A stretch of DNA of 64,000 bases from Natrinema ejinorense (lineage in GTDB: Archaea > Halobacteriota > Halobacteria > Halobacteriales > Natrialbaceae): NCBI RefSeq assembly GCF_002494345.1, contig NZ_NXNI01000001.1:2418001-2482000 (forward strand), given 5' to 3'. The position numbers and the translations under genes were made by a program. Positions within the stretch are counted from its first letter, which is position 1. Every line of letters starts with the position of its first letter. The notes beneath the pieces were generated by a model, which saw only the letters and a program-made list of their open reading frames with translations, did no database searches and was not told the DNA's origin. Below are positions 56,020 to 64,000 of this stretch, piece by piece.

Positions 56020-56062
56020 CTGACGCTGGGTCCATGTCACACGCTGTCTTCTAACCCGACTG

Positions 56063-56086
56063 AGAGTGGTTGCTACTCTTGTTTTT
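56063..56086 (+). terminator. Stem-loop with T tract after mamA
   Basis: AGAGTGG (56063-56069) pairs with CTACTCT (56073-56079), with one G-T pair, over a TTG loop, followed by TGTTTTT. It lies between convergent mamA and the stress-protein gene. Confidence 0.45.
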
Positions 56087-56133
56087 CGACGTTAGCCGTG
56101 CGACCGGGACGACGCAACGTCCCAGCCCGCGGA

Positions 56134-56568
56134 CTATCGAACGATCGTCACCGGGACCGGTGACCGGCGGGCGACCGTCTCCGCGACGCTGCCCAGGAGG
56201 ATCCGACTCGCGCCCGTCCGGCCGTGACTGCCGACGACGATGTGGTCGACGTCGTGTTCGGCGGCGTAGTCGACGATCGAGCGCGAGACGCCGCCGAGGG
56301 CGTGCTCGGTTTCGATCTCGACGCCGTGGTCGGCGGCCTGCTCCCGTGCTCGCTCGAGGATCTCCTCGGCCCGGTCCTCGTGGTGGCCCTGTATCTCGTC
56401 GTAATTGGCCATCGCGGTCCCCTCGACGCCGCTGACCGCGTAGAAGTCGCCCGGATCGAGGACGTAGAGGGCGGTGATCGTCGCCTCCGGATACTCCGTG
56501 CAGGCGAACTCGAGCGCTTCAGTCGACTGATTCGAGTCATCGACCGCCACGAGAACGTGTCGTGCCAT
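56134..56568 (-). CDS. Universal stress protein
   Basis: A 144-residue UspA-domain protein. It starts MARHVLVAVDDSNQSTEALEFA and contains the ATP-binding glycine motif VVGSHGRTGASRILLGSVAETVARRSPVPVTI (about 111-142, given here as the G-x2-G-x9-G(S/T) pattern). It probably binds ATP and acts in stress responses. ATG 56568 is the family start. It converges with mamA. Confidence 0.92.
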   Translation of the reverse strand: MARHVLVAVDDSNQSTEALEFACTEYPEATITALYVLDPGDFYAVSGVEGTAMANYDEIQGHHEDRAEEILERAREQAADHGVEIETEHALGGVSRSIVDYAAEHDVDHIVVGSHGRTGASRILLGSVAETVARRSPVPVTIVR

Positions 56569-56627
56569 ACGCCCCAGTATACCAGCCGACGGAATAAGTC
56601 CACCTCTGAATCCGACGCGGTGGGACG

Positions 56628-58763
56628 CTACGCGGCGAGCACCCGTTCGATCGTGGCACGGATTCGATCCGGACCGGGGCGGTAAGACTCCTCGCGGGCC
56701 GGCAGCGGAACCGGCACGTCGTAGCCCGTCACCCGCTCGATGGGTGCCTCGAGGTACCAGACGGCCTCGTCGGCGATCCGGGCCGCGATTTCGCCGGCGA
56801 ACCCACCCGTTCGGGGAGCCTCGTGGACGACGACGCAGCGACCGGTCTTGCGGACCGATTCGAGGACGGTCTCGGTGTCCATCGGACTGATCGTCCGCAG
56901 GTCGATCACCTCGATGTCGGCCTCGAGATCGGCGACTGCGTCTTCGACCTCCCGGACCATCGCTCCCCACGCGACGACGGTGGCGTCGGTCCCCTGATCG
57001 ACCAGCTGCGCCTCACCTAGCGGGACGACGGTTTCCTCGGGAACCGGCCGTCTGGCTGCCCGATACAGCACCATGGGTTCGAGGAACACGACCGGATCGG
57101 GGCTGCGGATCGCCGACCGTAACAGGCCGGCAGCGTCCCTGGCCGTCGAGGGAATCGCGACGTTGAGTCCCGGAATGTGGGCGTAGCCCGCCTCGTAGCT
57201 CTCCGAGTGGTGCTCGAGGGCCTTCACCCCGAGGCCGTAGGGAGCGCGGATCACCATCGGACACGTGATCGTCCCGCGCGACCGACTGCGGATCCGCGAG
57301 CAGTGCTGGTGGATCTGTGCGAACGCCTGGAAGCTAAAGCCGGCGAACTGGATCTCGGCTACCGGCCGATAGCCCGCCGCTGCGAGACCGACGCCGAGGC
57401 CGACGATGCCCGCCTCGGCCACCGGCGCGTCGTGGACCCGACCGGGGAAGCCCTCCAGGAGCCCCTGCGTCGCCCGGAAGACGCCGCCGTCGACGCCGAC
57501 GTCCTGGCCGTAGACGAGCACGTCGTCGTCCCGCTCGAGTTCGGCGTGTAACGTCCCCCGGATCGCCTCGACCATGTTCAGTCGGTCGGCGCTCTCGAGA
57601 TCCGCATCGGTGGCAGCGTCGGCACCGGCCCTCGTATCGGCCGTCGACGACCCGCCGTCACCGCGACGGTCCCCGCTTGCGGGAGCGACCGTCCGGCCCT
57701 CGTCCGCACGGAACGCCTCGCGCTGGCGCTCGAGATAGGGCGGTCGCTCCGCGTAGGCGGTGTCGAACATGTCCGCCGGATCGGCGTTCGCTTTCGTCTC
57801 CCGGGCCGCCTCGAGGGCATCCTCGAGGTCGGCCTCGATCTCGGCGTCGATCGATTCGACCGTCTCGTCGTCGAGGAGTCCGCGTTCCCGGAGGTACTGT
57901 TGGAATCGCAGGATCGGGTCCAGTGGTTCCCACGACGCTTCTTCCTCGGTCGTCCGATAGACGGAGGGATCGTCCGCCGTCGTGTGCATCTCCCGGCGGT
58001 AGGTCGTCGCCTCGATCAGCGTCGGGACGCCGCGACGGGCGCGCTCGCGGGCCCTCCTCGTGACCGCGTAGACGCCGAGCACGTCGTTCCCGTCTACCTG
58101 CACCGGCTCGATCCCCGCCGCGACGGCCTTCTGGGCGAGCGTCGCCGCGCGCGTCTGTTTCGACAGCGGCGTCGAAATTGCGTACTGATTGTTCTGGCAG
58201 AAGAAGATCGTTTGTGCCTCGTAGACCCCGGCCAGGTTCATCGCCTCGTACACCTCGCCCTCGCTCGTGGCACCGTCGCCGAAGTAGGTGAGCGCGACCG
58301 AATCGCTGTCGTTCATCGCCTCGGCCCAGCCGATCCCCGCGGCGTGTAGCGGCTGGGTCCCCACCGCGATCGACGGCGGCAGCATCGGGACGTCGTCGGG
58401 GGGCTCTCCCCCCTCCTCGAGGCCCATCGCGTACTCGATGATCTCCTGGGCGGAGCCGCCGCGGGCGAGCGCCGACGGATGCTCCCGGAACGCGGGCACC
58501 GTCCAATCGTCCTCGTCCAGCGCCGCGGTGCTCCCGACCTGAGCGGCCTCCTGACCCGTCGCGGGCGCAAACGTTCCCAGCTCACCCCGTCGCTGGAGCG
58601 CGATCACCCGCTGATCGAGCCGCCGCGAGCGCTTCATCGTCCGGTACCACTCGAGCAGGCGTTCGTCGTCGATATCGGGCTCGAGCGATTCGTCGACGCG
58701 GCCGTCCTGGTCGAGTATCTCGACGCGATCGATCGAGAACGTGGCGAGCTGAGAGCGTGGCAT
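56628..58763 (-). CDS. Thiamine-dependent 2-oxoacid dehydrogenase E1, alpha and beta fused
   Basis: A 711-residue single-chain E1. Residues about 30-350 are the alpha part, with the thiamine-diphosphate motif GDG (162-164) to NN (191-192) and HTTADDPSVYR. A linker rich in Gly/Asp/Ala occupies about 352-393. Residues about 395-711 are the beta part (LNMVEAIRGTLHAELERDDDVLVYGQDVG, MVIRAPYG, then VIDLRTISPMD). It decarboxylates a branched-chain or pyruvate-type 2-oxo acid for an E2. Haloarchaeal E1 is usually two genes. No E2 or E3 is nearby. ATG 58763 (MPRSQLATF) is chosen as in separate E1-alpha proteins. Confidence 0.88.
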   Translation of the reverse strand: MPRSQLATFSIDRVEILDQDGRVDESLEPDIDDERLLEWYRTMKRSRRLDQRVIALQRRGELGTFAPATGQEAAQVGSTAALDEDDWTVPAFREHPSALARGGSAQEIIEYAMGLEEGGEPPDDVPMLPPSIAVGTQPLHAAGIGWAEAMNDSDSVALTYFGDGATSEGEVYEAMNLAGVYEAQTIFFCQNNQYAISTPLSKQTRAATLAQKAVAAGIEPVQVDGNDVLGVYAVTRRARERARRGVPTLIEATTYRREMHTTADDPSVYRTTEEEASWEPLDPILRFQQYLRERGLLDDETVESIDAEIEADLEDALEAARETKANADPADMFDTAYAERPPYLERQREAFRADEGRTVAPASGDRRGDGGSSTADTRAGADAATDADLESADRLNMVEAIRGTLHAELERDDDVLVYGQDVGVDGGVFRATQGLLEGFPGRVHDAPVAEAGIVGLGVGLAAAGYRPVAEIQFAGFSFQAFAQIHQHCSRIRSRSRGTITCPMVIRAPYGLGVKALEHHSESYEAGYAHIPGLNVAIPSTARDAAGLLRSAIRSPDPVVFLEPMVLYRAARRPVPEETVVPLGEAQLVDQGTDATVVAWGAMVREVEDAVADLEADIEVIDLRTISPMDTETVLESVRKTGRCVVVHEAPRTGGFAGEIAARIADEAVWYLEAPIERVTGYDVPVPLPAREESYRPGPDRIRATIERVLAA

Positions 58764-58905
58764 ACGACCGGTACCACGGTCGCCCACTTAGTGCCCGCCT
58801 CGGCCATTGCGCGGCTCGCGTTCCGGGCCGCTGGCCAGGACGGAAAGCAGGCGCTCTCGAAACGAGTCCCAGAAAATCGGTGTGAAACCGGCTGCAGTGA
58901 CTGCG

Positions 58906-59496
58906 TTACTTCGCGCGGCCTTGGCCGCCGGTGTTGGACGGGCGGACCTTCTCCGCACCTTTGCCGCGGTTGTTGAGCCCGCGGTTTGCCTTGCCGGCGT
59001 TGGTGAGCCCGCGGAACGCGCGGTTCTGGTGGGCGTCGTCGCAGATCCAGTTGAGGTCGTCGTCGTTCTCGATCGCGGGGTGGTTCGGATCCACGAGGAT
59101 CGCTTCGAACCACTTCTGCGAGCCGTCTTCTCCGACCCAGTAGCTGTTGAGCACCCGCATGTTGGGGTACTTCCGGGAGACGCGTTCCTCACCGATGCGC
59201 TGGATGTTCTTGCGCCGCCCGATGCGGTTGACACCCTGGCGCTTCGAGCGCCGACCGGCTTTGTGTCGCTGTTTCCGGGCGGTCCCTTTCCGGACCGAGA
59301 CCCGGGTCACGATGATGCCCTGTTTGGCCTTGTAGCCGAGTTCGCGTGCCTTGTCGAGACGCGTCGGGCGATCGATCCGCTCGATCGCACCCTGGTCGCG
59401 CCACTCCTGTTTGCGCTGCCACTGCAGCTCCCCGAGCTTGCCGTCGTCGGGGTCTTTCCATGCGTCCTTGATGTGGGAATAGAAGCTTTCTGCCAT
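58906..59496 (-). CDS. rpl15e: 50S ribosomal protein L15e
   Basis: A 196-residue large-subunit protein of the archaeal/eukaryotic L15e family. Recognised by MAESFYSHIKDAWKDP, the middle RKGTARKQRHKAGRRSKRQG, and RVLNSYWVGEDGSQKWFEAILVDPNHPAIENDDDLNWIC, with a C-terminal Gly/Arg/Asn tail. Basic for a haloarchaeal protein, as expected for an RNA binder. ATG 59496 is the family start. A long GC-rich leader lies upstream. Confidence 0.97.
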   Translation of the reverse strand: MAESFYSHIKDAWKDPDDGKLGELQWQRKQEWRDQGAIERIDRPTRLDKARELGYKAKQGIIVTRVSVRKGTARKQRHKAGRRSKRQGVNRIGRRKNIQRIGEERVSRKYPNMRVLNSYWVGEDGSQKWFEAILVDPNHPAIENDDDLNWICDDAHQNRAFRGLTNAGKANRGLNNRGKGAEKVRPSNTGGQGRAK

Positions 59497-60111
59497 TGTA
59501 TTCACCCGCGGGCGTTGCGTGGTTCAATCCCGACCGGGGCGCGTGCCCCGCGGATCACATCCCGACCTGTGGCACACTGCCGTGCAGGTGCCCGCTGATG
59601 CCCGCGAACCAGCGAGTCACCCAAACGTATCCAGCGGCCGTGTATAAGCGCTTCGAAGCGAGCGACGAGCCACCTCAGTCCGTACGGAAAACGGCATTGG
59701 AGCCGTCGACGGCGACCTGAAGGCGGCCATCCCTAAACGTCGACTCGTCGATCCGATCGAAGCCGGCACGGATGCCCTCAACCACCCACGAAAACGGGTC
59801 CGGCGTCGCGTGCCGCACGGACGAACACGTACGTGCTCGATACCGTCTGTGGAATACGCTTTGAGACGGCATCACCGAAGTAACGGAAGCGAGCAGAACT
59901 GAAACGAACGTACCTGTGATTTGCACCGCGATTGATTCCCCAACGCGACAATTATCCATAGGTGGTTTCAATAATACAGCAAGGTCTATTTTGTTCAGAA
60001 AACTCATGTCGCTGTGTCCCCAGATCGAAATGAACCCCCGGTAAACCCCCCGAAGGAACCGCTTTCGAACACGCCGTTGCGGCAGTCAAACACGTCATCG
60101 CAGCGATCGCC
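59497..60111. other. Intergenic region: L15e leader and unassigned sequence
   Basis: A 615-base gap. Positions 59497-59650 form the L15e promoter and leader. From about 59660 to 60110 I see no convincing gene: a 110-codon minus-strand frame (59675-60007) has no recognisable start or domain, although its tail (FRDGRLQVAVDGSNAVFRTD) looks protein-like. It may be a degraded gene. The region is less GC-rich than its flanks. Confidence 0.5.
59527..59648 (-). promoter_or_regulatory. Structured leader and TATA box of rpl15e
   Basis: On the minus strand a TATA box GCTTATACAC (59638-59647) is about 140 bases before the ATG, implying a long leader. It contains a hairpin with stem CGGGGC/GCCCCG (59535-59550) and two copies of GGTCGGGAT (plus-strand ATCCCGACC at 59527-59535 and 59559-59567) flanking it. 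Such structure could bind L15e itself for autoregulation, which is inferred. Confidence 0.4.
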
Positions 60112-60708
60112 GTGTTGTACGCGTCGTTCAGGGATCCCGTCACATCCCGCTCCTCCCTCGAGCGCGTCTGGTATGGAGTAGTCGGCCGGCGACGACGGAC
60201 GTCAGTCAAAGCGATCCTGTCCGCGCCGGTACTGGCAGTTGTGACCGGCCCACTGGTAGCCACCACGGTTGGGTATAGCCAGATCGAGCGGTGGGTTCTG
60301 GGCAATACCTACAGCCTTAGACAGTTGGTTCTAGGTCCGTTGAACGGGACGGGAGCGAACGCAATAGCGCTCGTCGGCATCGGTATGCTCGTGGCGTTCG
60401 CTGCTAAAAACTCCGGTTTGGTGCCAACGCTCATCCTGGTTATGGGACCGGTATTCGGGATCGTCCTCGCACGATACGGGACGTTCATCGAGCACTTCTC
60501 ACCGAGCAAACTTCACCGATGGTTCGGTATCACGGATCTGCACGTCGCGACAGTCGGTCCAGTAGAGACTCTGGGAACGTCCCTCTTCCTTGCATTCGTG
60601 TGGGGAATCCCTCTCGGGATAATCGGCTTCGTACTCGGAACACTCGGCCGGAGAGTCAACGGCCTGCTTGGCCGCCGTGTCAATAGTACTGGAGTCTCAG
60701 GAACGTAA
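60112..60708 (+). CDS. Putative membrane protein with several helices
   Basis: A reading frame of up to 198 codons from a TTG at 60112. It contains at least four hydrophobic segments (SAPVLAVVTGPLVATTVGY, AIALVGIGMLVAFAA, LVPTLILVMGPVFGIVLA and LFLAFVWGIPLGIIGFVLG). No family recognised, and the true start may lie further downstream. The composition is less acidic and less GC-rich than most neighbours, suggesting transfer or relaxed constraint. Confidence 0.5.
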   Translation: MLYASFRDPVTSRSSLERVWYGVVGRRRRTSVKAILSAPVLAVVTGPLVATTVGYSQIERWVLGNTYSLRQLVLGPLNGTGANAIALVGIGMLVAFAAKNSGLVPTLILVMGPVFGIVLARYGTFIEHFSPSKLHRWFGITDLHVATVGPVETLGTSLFLAFVWGIPLGIIGFVLGTLGRRVNGLLGRRVNSTGVSGT

Positions 60709-60872
60709 CCACACAATGACGGCTCCGTTGAAATCGTTAGTGAGTTACAGATTCAGTCAGCCGTTCGAGTAGCCACAAACCCTCCCAACGTCTCGGTTAC
60801 TCCGATTCGTCTTCGGTTCACGCGTTTCTCGAGTGGACATACGGTGTACCCGTGTGTTCGCTCAGCAGTTGA

Positions 60873-61403
60873 TTACCGCACTGGGACGCGCTCCCGAACG
60901 CCACTCGGCGTAATCCCGTTGATCGTCGCGAAGACGGCACCCAGGACCAGCCCGTAGACGAGGTGGCCGAGGCCAAAGAGGAGCGCACTGAACAGCTCCG
61001 CTGCGGGCCCCGAAATCGGGAGGAAGGGAAGCGGCAACGCCACCACACCGGCCCGTTCCATCGCCAGGGGAAACACGACGCCGCCGGCGAAGAGCCCGAG
61101 GAGCGCACCGAAGACGAGCCCGAGGACGACGTAGTCGCTGAAATCGTCCACTAGCTGCTGAACTGCCCGCCTCGAGGCGATCGCGGCGAACAGGAGCCCG
61201 AAGGCGATGCTGATCATCAAATGGATCGTCCAGCCGACGCCGACCGCCGTGCCGGGATCGGTCGCGAGCCCGCCAAGCAGCTCGATCTGGTTCCCACCGA
61301 AGTGGAGGACCAGTCCCATGGCGATCCCGGCAACGACGCCGCCCGTCACGCCGCCGCCCCAGGTCCCGATCCCGTCCAGATCGTGTGTGTTATTATCTTC
61401 CAT
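60873..61403 (-). CDS. Small polytopic membrane protein
   Basis: A 176-residue protein with four to five helices: GGVVAGIAMGLVLHFGG, GWTIHLMISIAFGLLFAAIA, YVVLGLVFGALLGLFAGGVVFPLAM and LFSALLFGLGHLVYGLVLGAVFATI. The pattern HLMISIAFGLLF and FGLGHLVYGLVLGAV recalls the haloarchaeal DUF6789/permease-like small membrane proteins. Substrate unknown. ATG 61403 is chosen because the acidic MEDNNTHDLDGIGTW N-terminus begins there. Confidence 0.65.
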   Translation of the reverse strand: MEDNNTHDLDGIGTWGGGVTGGVVAGIAMGLVLHFGGNQIELLGGLATDPGTAVGVGWTIHLMISIAFGLLFAAIASRRAVQQLVDDFSDYVVLGLVFGALLGLFAGGVVFPLAMERAGVVALPLPFLPISGPAAELFSALLFGLGHLVYGLVLGAVFATINGITPSGVRERVPVR

Positions 61404-61812
61404 ATGTGGGGCTATGGAAGCGAGTGTAATCAATTCGACCATCGACGGGGATCCCTGAAAGTCGGGTTTCCCGATAGTGTCGCCGCATCTGCCCTCCACT
61501 CGTGTCGTCGATTCTCGCGTTCGTGTAGCCTCGAGCCGTCCACTCCACCGCCCTCGAAGGAGTTATGATCGCTTGCGGACTGACGGTCGTACATTCCATA
61601 TATCGATATATAATATATCACGGTGCCTACAACGATTCGAACGGGACCGCAGACGGGCGTCCACTCGAAGCCGCTGCCGCCGACGAGACGGTCGTCGCGG
61701 CCTCAAATCGGATTTCGCCACCGTGTTCTCCTGGTTTCGCGATTCGCATCCCAGACCGGCTGCCGCCGGTCCTGTCGAACCCCCGTACTGGATCGGTTCC
61801 TCCAAGACGGAG
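61404..61812. other. Intergenic region left of the insertion sequence
   Basis: A 409-base gap. A very AT-rich run (about 61597-61620, ATATATCGATATATAATATA) resembles a strong promoter, but no convincing gene follows it before the insertion sequence; frames of 72 to 87 codons that cross into the element lack recognisable motifs. The region may have held the 5-prime part of a gene cut by the insertion. Confidence 0.5.
61805..61812. repeat. 8-bp target duplication, left copy
   Basis: AGACGGAG directly left of the IS element. The identical octamer follows the right end. Confidence 0.8.
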
Positions 61813-62509
61813 GGCGGTGTTCAGATAAGGATGAAGGATGAGGCGGTTCGTTTTCTGAGTGATCTATGCCCGAAAACGACCGCCTCAACGGTTGTTTAGA
61901 CGAGATCAACTTAGAGTTTGTTGAACGAGAAGCGACACCGCGATTGCTGATGAAGCTCAGTATTCAACTGCACCTCGCTGGACTTTCGCTTTCGAATACT
62001 GTCTCTGTTCTTGAGGTATTCGGTGTCAAACGCGCTCGGTCTACTGTTCACAATTGGGTACACAAGGCCGATCTACAGCCCGAATCTGGCCGGTGTCCGG
62101 ATCACGTTGCGGTTGACGAGACCGTGATCCGACTGAACGATGAGCAGTATTGGCTGTACGCCGCAATCGATCCAGAGACAAACGAATTGCTCCATACAAA
62201 GCTTGAACCGACAACAACGAAGGTTCTCGCTCATTCGTTTCTTACGGAACTATCCGAGAAACACAACGTCTCTGACGCCGTGTTTCTCGTTGATGGGTCG
62301 CACTCGTTACAAGATGCATGTCAGCGCCACGGCTTCGATTTCAGATACGAAAAGCATGGAAATCGAAATGCTGTTGAACGTGTCTTTAGAGAGATAAAAC
62401 GACGAACACTCTGCTTCTCAAACTGCTTCAGCAACGCCGAAGCAGAAACTGCCGACGACTGGCTCAGATCGTTCAGCTTCGCATGGAATCAGCTTATCTG
62501 AACACTACC
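61813..62509 (+). mobile_element. Complete IS6-family insertion sequence (ISH14/ISH15-like)
   Basis: A 697-base element. Its ends are 17-base inverted repeats, GGCGGTGTTCAGATAAG (left) and GGTAGTGTTCAGATAAG (right end, reverse complement), 15 of 17 identical. It is flanked by AGACGGAG at 61805-61812 and 62510-62517, an 8-base duplication as expected for IS6. It carries one transposase. Ends and duplication are intact, so insertion is recent. Confidence 0.88.
61866..62501 (+). CDS. IS6-family transposase
   Basis: A 211-residue DDE transposase. The catalytic residues are D84 (HVAVDETVI), D143 (FLVDGSH) and E171 (NAVERVFREIKRRT). An N-terminal helix-turn-helix-like region contains KRARSTVHNWVHKAD. 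The frame is intact with start and stop inside the IS ends, so it may be active. The codon use is less GC-biased than neighbouring genes, as is usual for haloarchaeal IS elements. Confidence 0.92.
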   Translation: MPENDRLNGCLDEINLEFVEREATPRLLMKLSIQLHLAGLSLSNTVSVLEVFGVKRARSTVHNWVHKADLQPESGRCPDHVAVDETVIRLNDEQYWLYAAIDPETNELLHTKLEPTTTKVLAHSFLTELSEKHNVSDAVFLVDGSHSLQDACQRHGFDFRYEKHGNRNAVERVFREIKRRTLCFSNCFSNAEAETADDWLRSFSFAWNQLI

Positions 62510-62517
62510 AGACGGAG
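62510..62517. repeat. 8-bp target duplication, right copy
   Basis: AGACGGAG directly right of the IS element, identical to the left copy. Confidence 0.8.
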
Positions 62518-62561
62518 AGACCGAACGTTTTTGCTCGACGAATAGAGTCAGTTGAAGAGAA

Positions 62562-63254
62562 ATGAGGTCACTGGACGACCGCTCCCGTCGGCGGGTGCTC
62601 CGAACTGCCAGCACCACTCTCGCTGCTGGGAGTCTGGCAGGGTGTCTGGGCAGTCGGCCCGATTCGCAGCCGAACGCTGGACCAGGTGGTTCCGAGGCAA
62701 ATACCTCCGGAGCCGGCGATTCCGTGCCCAGTGACGCCGAATCCGACGGTTCGGAACCTGCCGACTCCGGCGACGGGAACTGTGATCGTGAGCCGGCAGC
62801 GATAACCGACCCCGACGGCGATGCCATGGTGGCGGTTACGGCGAGAGAGTCGATCAGTTACGACACGCCTGACGACGGCGTGACACTGGACGTATCGCGC
62901 ATCGAATTCGACGGCGCCGACGTTCCCACCGTCGTCTACGAGGCGGATCGGACCGTCGAGCTCTGGTCGGACGCCACGGACGACACGAACGGCGAACTCA
63001 CGCTCCTCGAGAAGCGCCCGATACCAGTCGGGACGTACAGCGGCATCCGGGTATACGGGAGCGCGTCCGTCACCGAGCCGTCTCGCAGCGACGACCGGGG
63101 CATTCGACTCAGCGGCGGCGAATACATCGAAGACGTGTTCGGGACCGTCTTCCAAGCCGACGATCGGACGGAATTCGTCTTCCAGACGGTGCTCGGCGGG
63201 GTATCCGACGAGAACGAACTCGAATTCTACGGTCGGATCACGACCGGCTGGTAA
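62562..63254 (+). CDS. Tat lipoprotein, DUF4382-like
   Basis: A 230-residue exported lipoprotein. A twin-arginine motif (SRRRVLRTAS) leads to a lipobox SLAGC with the Cys at 28. A Ser/Gly/Asp-rich spacer (about 30-75) follows. The mature domain has ESISYDTPDDGVTLDVSRIEFDG, LEKRPIPVGTYSGIRVYGS and EFVFQTVLGG, resembling DUF4382 surface proteins. It sits 45 bases right of the IS duplication, and its promoter may have been altered by that insertion. Function unknown. Confidence 0.75.
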   Translation: MRSLDDRSRRRVLRTASTTLAAGSLAGCLGSRPDSQPNAGPGGSEANTSGAGDSVPSDAESDGSEPADSGDGNCDREPAAITDPDGDAMVAVTARESISYDTPDDGVTLDVSRIEFDGADVPTVVYEADRTVELWSDATDDTNGELTLLEKRPIPVGTYSGIRVYGSASVTEPSRSDDRGIRLSGGEYIEDVFGTVFQADDRTEFVFQTVLGGVSDENELEFYGRITTGW

Positions 63255-63315
63255 TTCCCGAGTTCGAGTCGGTCAATCGAGACACTCGGGGGTCACGAGG
63301 ACCAGCGCTGGCCTC

Positions 63316-64000
63316 TCAGACGAAGTCGGTAATCGTCTCGAAGGAGTCGGCAGTAATCGATTCGGCCAGTTCGTCGCTCCCGAGGTCGTCGGGGACGTAC
63401 TGTGGGTACTTTCGGCGGAAATATCCCACGATATTGGTCAGATCACGCCGAAGGAACTTGGCGGCGTTTTCGTGATCCGTCGGGACGGCCTGGGGCCAGT
63501 CGAAGATTTTCACTCCCGCTTCATCGACGAAGACGTTGTACTCGCTCATGTCGGCGTGGACGTAGCCGTTCGTGTACGCACGTGCGATTTCGGCGAGTAA
63601 CAGCTCCAGAACACCGAGTATCTGTTCGTCCTCGAGTCGGGTCCGCGAGAGCTCGACGCCGTCCATCTTCTCCATGACGATGGCGTGGCGGTTCTGCCCG
63701 ATCGGCTGGGGGACCGCGACGTCGGGGTAGAGGGACTCGAGAATCCCGTGCTCGCGCTCGGCGGCCTTCCGGGCGGTGTACATCCAGGAGACGTGGTCGT
63801 TGTCCGACGTGTAGTCGCGCTCCTTGTGTACCTCCCGGAAGTTCGTATAGCCCTCGCGGTGATACTTCAGCGCGAGCGGTTTGTAGGATTTGACCTCGTA
63901 GACGTCGCTTTCCTTGCCGACGCCGAGTGGCGAGCCGAACTCCGAGATCGTGTCCTGCTCGACGAGCGCCCGCAGGGCGAGGACGTCGTATCCCTCGAAC
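63316..64000 (-). CDS. rio2: RIO2-type serine/threonine protein kinase (partial)
   Basis: The gene runs off the right edge; at least 227 codons are visible. The region at the edge (FEGYDVLALRALVEQDTIS then FGSPLGVGKESDVYEV) carries the P-loop-like GVGKESDV and the end of the N-terminal winged helix, typical of RIO2. The catalytic loop is YVHADMSEYNVFV and the metal-binding loop is IFDWPQAV. RIO2 kinases act in 40S/30S ribosome maturation. The stop is at 63316. Confidence 0.92.
   Translation of the reverse strand, partial: FEGYDVLALRALVEQDTISEFGSPLGVGKESDVYEVKSYKPLALKYHREGYTNFREVHKERDYTSDNDHVSWMYTARKAAEREHGILESLYPDVAVPQPIGQNRHAIVMEKMDGVELSRTRLEDEQILGVLELLLAEIARAYTNGYVHADMSEYNVFVDEAGVKIFDWPQAVPTDHENAAKFLRRDLTNIVGYFRRKYPQYVPDDLGSDELAESITADSFETITDFV

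Noticed and set aside
59500-59640. Possible tRNA in the L15e leader
   Set aside because: A GC-rich stem resembling an acceptor is present, but there is no T-loop TTC motif and no correctly spaced D and anticodon arms.
1-64000. CRISPR arrays, rRNA operons, replication origin
   Set aside because: No regularly spaced repeats, no rRNA-like sequence and no Cdc6/Orc1 gene with origin repeats were seen.

Overview
The window is a continuous stretch of a haloarchaeal chromosome. It has high GC with short AT-rich gaps, strongly acidic proteins, haloarchaeal-style TATA boxes 22-30 bases before start codons (many genes look leaderless), Tat signals on secreted proteins, a PGF-CTERM surface protein, archaeal ribosomal proteins (S24e, S27ae, L15e), a Kae1-Bud32 fusion, CDP-archaeol synthase and a RIO2 kinase. 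The gene set resembles the Natrialbales (Haloterrigena/Natrinema-like), but the genus is inferred. I see 56 complete genes or fragments plus one gene cut by the right edge, one intact insertion sequence, and no rRNA, tRNA or CRISPR array.

Layout. 1-9.2 kb: a surface protein, a gamma-glutamylcyclotransferase-like protein, a threonine ammonia-lyase with an ACT domain, a zinc alcohol dehydrogenase, a FemAB-like acyltransferase, and an Asp-box protein next to a membrane protein and a Tat-exported propeller. 9.2-16.9 kb: housekeeping genes (S24e-S27ae-Kae1/Bud32, XTP pyrophosphatase, a GMP reductase/IMPDH-like enzyme), with an orphan NuoCD fusion and an HTH-10 regulator. 16.9-25.5 kb: a MOT1-type transporter, a DHDPS-family aldolase, an H-NOX sensor coupled to a transducer, an AIR-synthase-like protein, a propeller lipoprotein and ThiDN.

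The most interesting part is 25.6-49.0 kb, which looks like a catabolic island. It holds an APC permease with stress-protein domains, two class III aminotransferases, RidA, two M20 deacetylases, a BCCT transporter, a threonine-dehydratase-family enzyme, a D-2-hydroxyacid dehydrogenase with an FAD/Fe-S oxidase, glutamate dehydrogenase, and an M24-fold protein. That M24 protein has lost its metal ligands and closely resembles ectoine hydrolase DoeA/EutD. Together these fit uptake and breakdown of ectoine or hydroxyectoine: DoeA opens the ring, an M20 enzyme deacetylates, an aminotransferase makes aspartate semialdehyde, and GDH recycles nitrogen. Six promoters in this island share a 6-5-6 palindrome (about TACACA-N5-TGTTTA), which suggests one regulator encoded elsewhere.

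49-64 kb returns to core functions (carS, esterase, pyrE, thrS with a structured leader, gfcR, mamA, a stress protein, a single-chain E1 alpha-beta dehydrogenase, L15e). It ends in a less conserved stretch with membrane proteins, an IS6-family element flanked by an 8-bp duplication, a lipoprotein and RIO2. Two 86-bp palindromes, at 4.5 kb and 49.8 kb, are diverged copies of one element and show compensatory base changes.
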